From the NCBI RefSeq assembly GCF_028649475.1, contig NZ_JAQSIP010000001.1, positions 372,001 through 436,000 on the forward strand: DNA of 64,000 nucleotides. The letters are read 5' to 3'. The translations under genes and the position numbers were made by a program. Under the pieces are notes generated by a model, which was not told the origin of the DNA, did not search any database, and worked only from the letters and a program-made list of their open reading frames with translations. The DNA comes from Curvibacter cyanobacteriorum. GTDB lineage: Bacteria > Pseudomonadota > Gammaproteobacteria > Burkholderiales > Burkholderiaceae_C. How positions within the stretch are numbered: position 1 is the first letter of the stretch; every line of letters starts with the position of its first letter. Of the stretch, positions 16,721 through 24,068 are shown in pieces.

Positions 16721-17926
16721 TCAGAGGCGCTCGACGATGGTGGCAATGCCCATGCCGCCGCCGACGCACAGCGTGGCCAGGCCGTAGCGCAGCTGCCGGC
16801 GCTCGAGCTCGTCGATCAGGGTGCCCAGGATCATGGCGCCCGTGGCACCCAGCGGGTGGCCCATGGCGATGGCACCACCGTTGACGTTGACCTTGTCGTG
16901 CGGCACGCCCAACTCCTTCATGAAGCGCATGGGCACGGCGGCAAAGGCCTCGTTGACTTCAAACAGATCGATGTCGTGCACGCCGAGGCCGGCCCGCGCC
17001 AGGGCCTTCAGCGTGGCGGGCACGGGCCCGGTCAGCATGATGGTGGGGTCGGCGCCGCTCAGCGCGGTGGCGACAATGCGCGCGCGCGGGGTCAGGCCAT
17101 GCTCGCGCGCTGCGGCATCGGACCCGATCAACACCGCTGCCGCGCCATCCACGATGCCCGAGGCGTTGCCCGCATGGTGCACATGGTGGATGCGTTCCAC
17201 CTGTGGGTAGCGTTGCAGGGCGACCGCGTCGAAACCCATGGCGCCGAGTTGCTCGAACGAGGGCTTGAGGGCTGCCAGGCCCTCCATCGTGGTGTGCGGC
17301 TTGATGAACTCGTCCTGCGCCAGGATGGTTTGGCCCAGCGCGTCGCGCACTGGCACCACCGAGCGCGCAAAGTAGCCCGCGGCCTGCGCCGAGCTGGCAC
17401 GGCGCTGCGACGTCAGGGCGAAGGCGTCGACGTCCTGGCGGCTGTAACCGTCCAGGGTGGCGATCAGGTCGGCACCAATGCCCTGGGGCACGAACAGGGT
17501 GGCTGAGTTGGTCTCAGGGTCCTGGGCCCAGGCGCCCCCGTCCGAGCCAATGGGCACGCGGCTCATGCTCTCGACACCACCCGCCACCACCAGGTCCTCC
17601 CAGCCCGAGCGCACTTTTTGCGCGGCCAGGTTGACGGCCTCGAGGCCCGAGGCACAAAAACGGTTCACCTGCACGCCGGCGCAGCGGAAGTCCCAACCGG
17701 CTTTGAGCGCCGCCACCTTGGGCAGCACCGAGCCCTGCTCGCCAATCGGCGACACGATGCCCATCACCACATCGTCGACCCGCGCGGTGTCAAAGCCATG
17801 GCGGGCTTGCAGGTCTCGCAGCAGGCCCGCCAGCAGGTTGATGGGCTTGACCTCGTGCAGGCTTCCCTCCTTTTTGCCCTTGCCGCGGGGCGTGCGAAGG
17901 GCGTCGAACACATAGGCTTCGGTCAT
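16721..17926 (-). CDS. Acetyl-CoA C-acyltransferase (beta-ketothiolase)
   Basis: 401 aa thiolase for the last step of beta-oxidation, splitting 3-ketoacyl-CoA with CoA. The nucleophile Cys is in [16 protein letters not shown], the His loop is [15 protein letters not shown], and the second active Cys is in [17 protein letters not shown] at the C-terminus. Upstream codons keep the frame open to 18013, but the ATG at 17926 has GGAGA before it and fits the family start. It is the first gene of the thiolase-fadJ operon. The promoter region holds an AT-rich element shared with the acyl-CoA dehydrogenase gene 3 kb away. Confidence 0.9.
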   Translation of the reverse strand: MTEAYVFDALRTPRGKGKKEGSLHEVKPINLLAGLLRDLQARHGFDTARVDDVVMGIVSPIGEQGSVLPKVAALKAGWDFRCAGVQVNRFCASGLEAVNLAAQKVRSGWEDLVVAGGVESMSRVPIGSDGGAWAQDPETNSATLFVPQGIGADLIATLDGYSRQDVDAFALTSQRRASSAQAAGYFARSVVPVRDALGQTILAQDEFIKPHTTMEGLAALKPSFEQLGAMGFDAVALQRYPQVERIHHVHHAGNASGIVDGAAAVLIGSDAAAREHGLTPRARIVATALSGADPTIMLTGPVPATLKALARAGLGVHDIDLFEVNEAFAAVPMRFMKELGVPHDKVNVNGGAIAMGHPLGATGAMILGTLIDELERRQLRYGLATLCVGGGMGIATIVERL

Positions 17927-18004
17927 GACAAGTCTCCAACTGGGTGGGGCGGCCGGGCGCCCGGGGACGCTGCAGCGCCGGTTTGCCTGCGCAGTATATA
18001 TTTT

Positions 18005-18028
18005 GAAAAGCATTTGCTCTGTAAAAAT
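18005..18028. promoter_or_regulatory. AT-rich element shared by two fatty acid oxidation promoters, copy 1
   Basis: A 24-base segment beginning GAAAAGCATTTGCT matches the segment at 21008-21031 in 22 of 24 positions. On the minus strand it overlaps a TTTACA and an AATATA 17 bases apart, a fair promoter for the thiolase-fadJ operon. The other copy contains a perfect palindrome; here one arm is degenerate. Confidence 0.6.
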
Positions 18029-18094
18029 CGAGACAGCCCCCGATGCGGCCCCCCGGGCGACACGATCAGGGGCCCGGGCGCTGGCGCCGGGCGC

Positions 18095-18126
18095 AAAAAA
18101 ACCCGCCGGCGCGGCGCGCGGGCGGG
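18095..18126 (-). terminator. Terminator after the YjfB-like gene
   Basis: On the minus strand a CCCGCC/GGCGGG stem with extra GC pairs is followed by seven T. It ends the short gene just upstream. Confidence 0.75.
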
Positions 18127-18179
18127 GGCTTGGGACGGCGGGTGGGGCGGCTTGGTGCTGACTGAGCGCCGGGGCCCTG

Positions 18180-18386
18180 TCAGGCGTAGGTGTTGAGCTG
18201 GGTGCCCAGCGAGCCCGACGTGGCCAGGGCAGGGGGCACCTGGGGCAGGCTTTGGATCAGGTCCGCCGCCGCGCTGGCCTGGGTGTCCAGCGCCTTGCGC
18301 AGCACCAGGACATTGACGGCGTCCGGGCTGCCACTTTGGGTGGCGGCGGTGGCGGACTGCACGGCGGGGGTGCTGCTGATGTTCAT
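18180..18386 (-). CDS. YjfB-type putative motility protein
   Basis: 68 aa protein resembling the Pfam putative motility protein (YjfB) family: [19 protein letters not shown], then [13 protein letters not shown] and a Ser/Gly/Thr-rich tail ending NTYA. Proteins of this family are often found near flagellar or chemotaxis genes; here the neighbours are beta-oxidation genes and a c-di-GMP protein. The longer open frame upstream is not used: the ATG at 18386 starts the conserved part. The gene ends in its own terminator, so it is a single transcription unit. Confidence 0.7.
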   Translation of the reverse strand: MNISSTPAVQSATAATQSGSPDAVNVLVLRKALDTQASAAADLIQSLPQVPPALATSGSLGTQLNTYA

Positions 18387-18564
18387 GGTGGCTCCAGGGC
18401 GGCGGGGGCAGATGGGCCGCACTTTAGCGGACTCGCGCGCCTCGTGGGAAATTATTTGGCGCTTTGCGACACAACACACGGCCCGGACCAGCACTAGCAC
18501 TTTGGATATTCACATCTCGAAACAGTGGCGCTAGCATGGGGCTTTACGGCTTCAGTGAGCGACC

Positions 18565-20859
18565 ATGCCCGATGCGCTGTTTCCGCGCCCGATGGACGAC
18601 GATGTCACGCTGATCGCCCTGGTCAAGACGGCCGGGTGGACGGTGCTGGTGGTGGCGTTCGGCATCCTGCTGGCCCTGTTGGCCCAGGACGACGTGCCCT
18701 GGCTGCATGTGTGGCTGCATGTGGGCGCGGTGCTGCTGGGGGCGGTCACGGTCTGGGGGGTGGCGCGCGGGCGGGTGGTGTTTGCAGCGCGCACCGTGGT
18801 GTGGGGCATGTGGGTGCTGGCCACCCTGGTCACCGTCAACAACGGCGGGGTGCGCGGGCCCAACCTGCTCAATTTTCTGGTGATGGTGGTGTTTGCGGGC
18901 TGGGTGCTGGGCACGCGGGCCACCCTGGCGCTGACGGCTTGTACCTCCGTGCTGTTCGTTGGCTTGCTGTGGGGCGACACCCAGGACCTGATCCCACCGG
19001 CCCACTTTGAGAACCGTGTCGCCTACGGCATCTACCTGGCCGGCATCCTGAGCCTGACGGCCTACATGACGCTGATGTCGCGGCGCAGTTACCTGGGGCA
19101 GTTGCGCGAGGCCCAGCGCATCGCGGCCGACCTGGCCGGCCGCGAGCGGGAGTTGCGCAAGCTGCAACTGGCGGTCGAACAGAGCCCCGAATGCATCGTC
19201 ATCACCGACCTGGCCCAGCGCATCGAGTACGCCAACCCGGCCCTGGAGCGCAGCCTGGGCCTGAGCCCCGGTGAGGCGCTGGGGCGCTTGTCGGGCGAAC
19301 TGTCCACCCTGGGTTTGAGTGCGCAGCAGCAAGGCGAACTGCAGCAGGCCCGCTTGCAGGGCGAAGGCTGGAGCGGTGAGCTGTCGCGCCGCCGCCGCGA
19401 CGGGCAAAGCTGTGTGGAATGGCTGGTGGTGGCGCCGATCCGCCAGCCCGATGGCGCGGTCACGCACTGGGTGGAGATCAAGCACGACATCACCGAGCGC
19501 CGCCGCGCCGCGGCCGAGATCCACCGCCTGGCCTATTTCGACAGCCTCACCGGTCTGCCCAACCGCGCCGCCTTGCTGGAACGGCTGCAGATGCTGAGTT
19601 GGCGCGACACCCCACCGCAGGCGCTGCTGCAGCTCAACCTGGCGCGCTTTCGCACCTTCAACGAGGCGCGAGGCCAGGAGGTGGGTGACCGCCTGTTGCG
19701 CGCGGTGGCGCAGCGCCTGGGCCAGGGCCTGCCCGAGGGCGGCCGCACCTACCGCTTGGGCGCCGACGAGTTTGCCATCCTGCTGCCCGGACAGGAGCGC
19801 GACGAGACCGTGGCGGCCGCGCGTGCACTGGCCTTTGCCGAGCGCCTGCACGCGGCGCTGCAAGAGCCGCTGTCACTGGGCGAGGGGGCGGCCGCGGCGG
19901 AGGGTGGGGCGTCCGAGGACAGCTGCCGCGTGGCCTGCTGCCTGGGCATCACCCTCTACCCGCAGCGCGGTGACGACGCGCCCCAGGACGGCCTGCGCCG
20001 GTGCGGCACCGCGCTGCACGACGCCCGGGCGCGTGGCCCGGGGCACAGCCGCTTTTACGAGCCCGGCATGGCCGAGGCCGCCGAGCGCCGTTTCGTGCTG
20101 GAGCGCGAACTGCGCCAGGCGGTGGCCGGCGACGAGCTGGTGATCTACCTGCAGTCCCAGGTCAACACCCAGGGCACCCTGTGCGGCGCCGAGGTGCTGG
20201 TGCGCTGGCAGCACCCACAGCGCGGCTTGGTGCCGCCGGGCGAGTTCATCCCCGTGGCCGAGGAGTCGGGCCTCATCGTCGCCGTGGGCGACTGGGTGCT
20301 GCTGCGGGCTTGCCAGTGGTTGGCCCGCCATGCCCCGGACCTGCCGGGCTTTCGCCTGTCGGTCAATCTCAGCCCGCGCCAGTTTGCCCGGCCCGGCTTT
20401 GTGGAGCACCTGCAGGCCTGTCTGCGTGACACCGGTGTCAACCCGGCCCAGCTGACGCTCGAGGTCACCGAGGGCGTGGTGATTGGCGACTTCGAAGACG
20501 CGGTGGCCAAGATGCGCCAGTTGGCGGCGCTGGGCATCGAGTTTTCGCTCGATGACTTTGGCACCGGCTATTCCTCGTTGGCCTACCTCAAGCGCTTGCC
20601 GATCCATGAACTGAAGATCGACAAGAGCTTTGTGCAGTGCGCGCCCGACAGCCCGGACGACGCCTCGCTGGTCGACAGCATCTTGCTGGTGGCCGAGCGG
20701 CTGCGCCTTCGCGTGGTGGCCGAAGGCGTGGAGACGCAGGCCCAGGCCGATTTCATGGGGCAGCGCCTGCCCTCGGTCCTCTACCAGGGCTACTGGCTGG
20801 GGCGGCCGCAGCCCGCAGACCAGTGGCTGGCTGGGTTGAACCCAACGCCCCGTCACTGA
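18565..20859 (+). CDS. Membrane-bound PAS-GGDEF-EAL c-di-GMP protein
   Basis: 764 aa protein. Residues 15-175 hold about five or six membrane segments, followed by a short coiled coil (REAQRIAADLAGRERELRKL), a PAS domain (about 195-315), a GGDEF domain and an EAL domain. The GGDEF loop is degenerate, GADEF at 399-403, so cyclase activity is doubtful and the domain may be a GTP sensor. The EAL domain reads EVL at 543-545 instead of EAL but keeps NLSPRQF, EVTEG, DDFGTGYSS (from D663), KIDKSF and EGVET, so phosphodiesterase activity is likely. It is divergent from the YjfB-like gene. Net effect is probably removal of c-di-GMP. Confidence 0.9.
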   Translation: MPDALFPRPMDDDVTLIALVKTAGWTVLVVAFGILLALLAQDDVPWLHVWLHVGAVLLGAVTVWGVARGRVVFAARTVVWGMWVLATLVTVNNGGVRGPNLLNFLVMVVFAGWVLGTRATLALTACTSVLFVGLLWGDTQDLIPPAHFENRVAYGIYLAGILSLTAYMTLMSRRSYLGQLREAQRIAADLAGRERELRKLQLAVEQSPECIVITDLAQRIEYANPALERSLGLSPGEALGRLSGELSTLGLSAQQQGELQQARLQGEGWSGELSRRRRDGQSCVEWLVVAPIRQPDGAVTHWVEIKHDITERRRAAAEIHRLAYFDSLTGLPNRAALLERLQMLSWRDTPPQALLQLNLARFRTFNEARGQEVGDRLLRAVAQRLGQGLPEGGRTYRLGADEFAILLPGQERDETVAAARALAFAERLHAALQEPLSLGEGAAAAEGGASEDSCRVACCLGITLYPQRGDDAPQDGLRRCGTALHDARARGPGHSRFYEPGMAEAAERRFVLERELRQAVAGDELVIYLQSQVNTQGTLCGAEVLVRWQHPQRGLVPPGEFIPVAEESGLIVAVGDWVLLRACQWLARHAPDLPGFRLSVNLSPRQFARPGFVEHLQACLRDTGVNPAQLTLEVTEGVVIGDFEDAVAKMRQLAALGIEFSLDDFGTGYSSLAYLKRLPIHELKIDKSFVQCAPDSPDDASLVDSILLVAERLRLRVVAEGVETQAQADFMGQRLPSVLYQGYWLGRPQPADQWLAGLNPTPRH

Positions 20860-20891
20860 ACCCGGGCGCGCGCAGACTGGGCGGGCCGAGT

Positions 20892-20955
20892 CCCGCCGCC
20901 GCCCGCCGCCCGCCGCCGCCCGCCGCCGCCCGCCGCCGCCCGCCGCCGCCCGCCG
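20892..20955 (+). repeat. CGC-rich tandem repeat
   Basis: About six tandem copies of a 10-base unit, CGCCGCCGCC, in the gap between the GGDEF-EAL gene and the acyl-CoA dehydrogenase gene. It is intergenic and could vary by slippage. Confidence 0.85.
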
Positions 20956-21007
20956 GGGCGGGCGCGGGCGCGGGCAACCCAGCCGGGCCGAGGCTTGGCA
21001 TAATTTA

Positions 21008-21031
21008 GAAAAGCATTTGCTTTTTAAAAAT
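21008..21031. promoter_or_regulatory. AT-rich element shared by two fatty acid oxidation promoters, copy 2
   Basis: Contains the perfect palindrome AAAAGCATTTGCTTTT (arms AAAAGCA/TGCTTTT). It lies 54 bases before the acyl-CoA dehydrogenase ATG and after a TTGGCA (20995-21000). Position and symmetry fit an operator of a TetR-type regulator; the protein is not in the window. Confidence 0.6.
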
Positions 21032-21084
21032 AGACCCAAGCCTTTGGCGCGGGCTCCGCCGCCGCCTCAACAGGAGACAAAACC

Positions 21085-22248
21085 ATGATTGAACGCACCC
21101 TTTTCAGCCCCGAGCACGAGGCTTTCCGCGACAGTTTCCGGCGCTTTTGCACGCAGGAGATCGCCCCCCACCACGCCGCCTGGGAAGAGCAGGGCTACGT
21201 CGATCGCGAGGTCTGGCGCCGGGCGGGCGAGAACGGTTTTCTGTGCATGTCGTTGCCCGAGGCCTACGGCGGCGCCGGGGCCGACCGCCTGTACTCGGTG
21301 GCCCAGATGGAGGTGCTGTCTGCGGGCGGTTACAGCGGCATTGGCTTTGGGCTGCACAGCGAGATCGTCGCGCCTTACTTGCTGCATTACGGCACCGAAG
21401 CCCAGAAGCAGCATTACCTGCCTCGGCTGGCGCGCGGCGAGATGGTGGGCGCCATCGCCATGAGCGAGCCGGCTGCGGGCAGCGACCTGCAAGGCATCAA
21501 GACCACCGCGCTGCGGCAGGACGACGGCAGCTACCTGCTCAACGGCAGCAAGACCTTCATCACCAATGGCTGGCATGCCGATCTGGTGATCGTGGTGGCC
21601 AAGACCCAGCCCGCAGCGGGGGCCAAGGGCACCAGCCTGTTCCTGGTCGAGCGCGGCATGCCCGGCTTCGACAAAGGCCAGCGCCTCAAGAAACTCGGCA
21701 TGAAGGCCCAGGACACCTCGGAGCTGTTCTTCAACAACGTGCGCCTGCCGGCGGACAGCCTGCTCGGTGGCGAGGCCCAGCTGAACCGGGGCTTCATCTG
21801 CCTGATGGAGCAACTGCCCTGGGAGCGCCTGCAAATCGCCATCGGTGCGGTGGCCGCAGCCCAGGCCGCGATCGGCTGGACGCTCGATTACGTCAAGCAA
21901 CGCCAGGTGTTTGGCCAGAGCGTGGCGGCGTTTCAGAACACCCGCTACACCCTGGCGGAATTGCAGACCGAAGTGCAGGTGGCCCAGGTGTTTGTCGACA
22001 AATGCGTGGAGTTGCTCGAGGCCGGGACGCTGGACACCGCCACCGCCAGCATGGCCAAGTACTGGTGCTCGGACCTGCAGTGCAAGGTCATGGACGAGTG
22101 CGTGCAACTGCACGGCGGCTATGGCTACATGTGGGAGTACCCGATCACGCGTGCCTACGCCGACGCGCGGGTGCAGCGCATCTACGGCGGCACCAACGAG
22201 ATCATGAAAGAGGTCATTTCCCGCGCCATGGGCCTTGGCGGGCGCTGA
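21085..22248 (+). CDS. Acyl-CoA dehydrogenase (LCAD/isovaleryl-type catalytic Glu)
   Basis: 387 aa flavoenzyme that introduces the alpha-beta double bond in an acyl-CoA. The FAD/substrate region reads AIAMSEPAAGSDLQGIKTTA and NGSKTFITNG. The C-terminal helix has QLHGGYGYMWEYPITR and RIYGGTNEIMKEVI. The usual catalytic Glu in YEG is a Gly here (IYGGT); instead EQLPWERL carries Glu at the place used by long-chain and isovaleryl-CoA dehydrogenases. GGAGA lies before the ATG. It stands alone downstream of the shared operator, and is presumably regulated together with the thiolase-fadJ operon. Confidence 0.9.
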   Translation: MIERTLFSPEHEAFRDSFRRFCTQEIAPHHAAWEEQGYVDREVWRRAGENGFLCMSLPEAYGGAGADRLYSVAQMEVLSAGGYSGIGFGLHSEIVAPYLLHYGTEAQKQHYLPRLARGEMVGAIAMSEPAAGSDLQGIKTTALRQDDGSYLLNGSKTFITNGWHADLVIVVAKTQPAAGAKGTSLFLVERGMPGFDKGQRLKKLGMKAQDTSELFFNNVRLPADSLLGGEAQLNRGFICLMEQLPWERLQIAIGAVAAAQAAIGWTLDYVKQRQVFGQSVAAFQNTRYTLAELQTEVQVAQVFVDKCVELLEAGTLDTATASMAKYWCSDLQCKVMDECVQLHGGYGYMWEYPITRAYADARVQRIYGGTNEIMKEVISRAMGLGGR

Positions 22249-22272
22249 GGCCGGGTCGCGCGACCTGAGCAC

Positions 22273-22300
22273 GGCGCCTGACCGCGGACGGCCAGGCGCC
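22273..22300. terminator. Hairpin between convergent genes
   Basis: GGCGCCTG and CAGGCGCC face each other across 12 bases in the 60-base gap between two convergent genes. There is no T-run, so this is a weak terminator candidate. Confidence 0.4.
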
Positions 22301-22308
22301 GACCGGGT

Positions 22309-22905
22309 TCAGAGGCGTTGAATCTCGACTTTGCGGAACTTCACCGTGCCGCGGCCCCATTGCAAGGCGATGGGGCCTTGGCTGAGCTGGCGATCCTGCA
22401 CATCGGCGGTGGTCTGCCCGTTCAGCACCACGGTCAGCTGCGGGCCCTTGGCCGTCACCACCATGGTGTTCCAGCGGCCACCGGCTTTGGGCATCGGGTT
22501 GACCTTGGCCACATTGACGATGGCCCCGGTGCCGTAGCTGGGGTCGGGGCGCTGGTCGAAGAAGTTGGCTTCGTAGCAGGTCTTGTCGTTGATGTTCTTG
22601 GGCTCGGCGCAGCGGAAGAAGATGCCGCTGTTGGCGTCGTCGCTGACCCACACCTCGGCGCGGATCACAAAGTCCCGGTAGGACTCGCGGGTCACCAGGT
22701 AGGCCGGCACCTTGCCGCCCTGGTCGGCGGCGAGCACGCCGTCGGTCCAAGTCCAGTTGGCCTCGGCCACGCGGTCAAAGGCGGCCAGGCCTTGGCCTGG
22801 CGGGATCAGGGGCTGAAAGCCGGCCTGAGGGCCTGGGCTGGCGCAGCCCGCCAGGGCCAGCACGGTCAGGGCCGCCAGGGCCGGCATCGAGCGAATCGGG
22901 GTCAT
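22309..22905 (-). CDS. Lipoprotein with DUF1080 (3-keto-disaccharide hydrolase-like) domain
   Basis: 198 aa lipoprotein. The N-terminus MTPIRSMPALAALTVLALAGC is a signal peptide with lipobox LAGC. The rest is a DUF1080-type jelly roll: GQGLAAFDRVAEANWTW, YRDFVIRAEVWVSDDANSGI, FFRCAEP, GRWNTMVVTAKGPQLTVVLN and GPIALQWGRGTVKFRKVEI. The family is related to 3-keto-glycoside hydrolases and concanavalin-like sugar binders; substrate unknown. The ATG at 22905 has AGGAG before it. It is convergent with the acyl-CoA dehydrogenase gene and seems to be a single unit. Confidence 0.85.
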   Translation of the reverse strand: MTPIRSMPALAALTVLALAGCASPGPQAGFQPLIPPGQGLAAFDRVAEANWTWTDGVLAADQGGKVPAYLVTRESYRDFVIRAEVWVSDDANSGIFFRCAEPKNINDKTCYEANFFDQRPDPSYGTGAIVNVAKVNPMPKAGGRWNTMVVTAKGPQLTVVLNGQTTADVQDRQLSQGPIALQWGRGTVKFRKVEIQRL

Positions 22906-23120
22906 GTAGGGGTCTCCTCTTGGCTTGCCCTCCATCGGGGCCAACGCAGCATACAAGCTCGCGTCACCCCCCGCCAGTCGCTTGTGCGCGACCTGGGGTG
23001 TGTTGATCTGCATCAGTGGACTTGCAAGGGGCTAACTCAGCGTGATTTTTCTCAAGGTTGGCCCCACCTCGCCTGCCCACAGTGGAGGCTTCTCATAGCC
23101 TTTACCGGGCGAGGTGTCCC

Positions 23121-23252
23121 ATGAAACTGTTGCACGACCTGATTTCCACCGACTACGGCCTGATGAGCCTGATCGGCATCCTCTTCATGCTGGGCATGGG
23201 GGTGTTCTTTTTGCGCCTGTTCCTCAACAAGGTGGGCGCCGGTCCGCGCTGA
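23121..23252 (+). CDS. DUF3149 single-pass membrane protein
   Basis: 43 aa protein: a short start MKLLHDLISTDYGLMSL, one membrane segment IGILFMLGMGVFFLRLFL and a short basic end. It matches the DUF3149 family of very small proteins known from betaproteobacteria, of unknown function. The ATG at 23121 begins the family sequence and a GAGG lies shortly before it. The next gene is on the opposite strand. Confidence 0.8.
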   Translation: MKLLHDLISTDYGLMSLIGILFMLGMGVFFLRLFLNKVGAGPR

Positions 23253-23304
23253 AGCGGAGCGCCCGGCACGTCAAGCGGCCTTGCCTGGGGTCCCCGGCGC
23301 GGGC

Positions 23305-23961
23305 TCAGTCGCCCAGGTCCAGTTGGCCGCTCAGGGGCACGCCTGCGGGCGCGCTGTAAGCGGCGATGACCCAGGCCCGCTCGGTGTGCTGGGCGGCCTC
23401 GCGCAACAGTTCGCGCAGGAAATCGATCGAGCCGCGGTCCAGTGCCGCGAAGGGCTCGTCCATCAGCGTCAGCGGCGTGCCACTGGCCAGGGTCGCGGCC
23501 AGCCAGACCTTGCGCCGCGTGCCGGTGGACAGCATGTAGAGCGATTTGTCGAGGTGCTGGGCCAGATCCAGGCCTTCGATCAGGTCGGCCAGGGCGTCAT
23601 CGCTGAACCGGGGGTGGCGCTGCCGTGCCTGATCAAAACACGCGGCCGGGCGCAAGGCGTCCTGGCCCGCCAGCCCGTTGGGGAACCAGGCCACTTGCGA
23701 GCGCCAAGCCGCGGGGGCTGCCTGGGGGGCGGACCAGGGCAGGGCGCCCAGTTGCAGCGCGCCGGCCTGGGGCTGCAACTCGCCGGCCAGCAAACGCAGC
23801 AAGGTGGTCTTGCCCCGGCTTTCGCCGCCGCCCACCCAGCTCACCCCCGGGGCCAGGCTGGCGCTGAGTTGGCTGAACACCGGGACCGGGCTCTGGCGGC
23901 CCTCGGCGGGGTGGGCAAAGTCAAGTTGGCGGATCTGCAGCAGGGGAGAACGCGGGGTCAT
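23305..23961 (-). CDS. Orphan ABC-type ATPase
   Basis: 218 aa single ATP-binding domain, CcmA-like in size. Walker A is GGGESRGKTT, the signature is LSTGTRRKV (T instead of the second G, as in several non-transport or Ccm-type ATPases), Walker B is LTLMDEPFAALD, and the usual switch His position has Ala-Tyr (VIAAYSAP), so hydrolysis may be slow. No permease gene is near; it is divergent from the B12-binding radical SAM gene across 107 bases. It could serve an unlinked permease or act as a soluble ATPase. Family placement is certain; role is not. Confidence 0.8.
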   Translation of the reverse strand: MTPRSPLLQIRQLDFAHPAEGRQSPVPVFSQLSASLAPGVSWVGGGESRGKTTLLRLLAGELQPQAGALQLGALPWSAPQAAPAAWRSQVAWFPNGLAGQDALRPAACFDQARQRHPRFSDDALADLIEGLDLAQHLDKSLYMLSTGTRRKVWLAATLASGTPLTLMDEPFAALDRGSIDFLRELLREAAQHTERAWVIAAYSAPAGVPLSGQLDLGD

Positions 23962-24068
23962 GGGGGCAGTGGGAGGTCGTTGAGGGCGGCTACGCCTATG
24001 ATCATCGCATCAACCGGCGCGGTTCTGACCGTCCGCGCCGCCCCCGCTTCTTGCCTGATCCTGCCCCG

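Noticed and set aside
20892-20955. Possible CRISPR array
   Set aside because: The repeats are direct, contiguous 10-base units with no spacers and no cas genes nearby.
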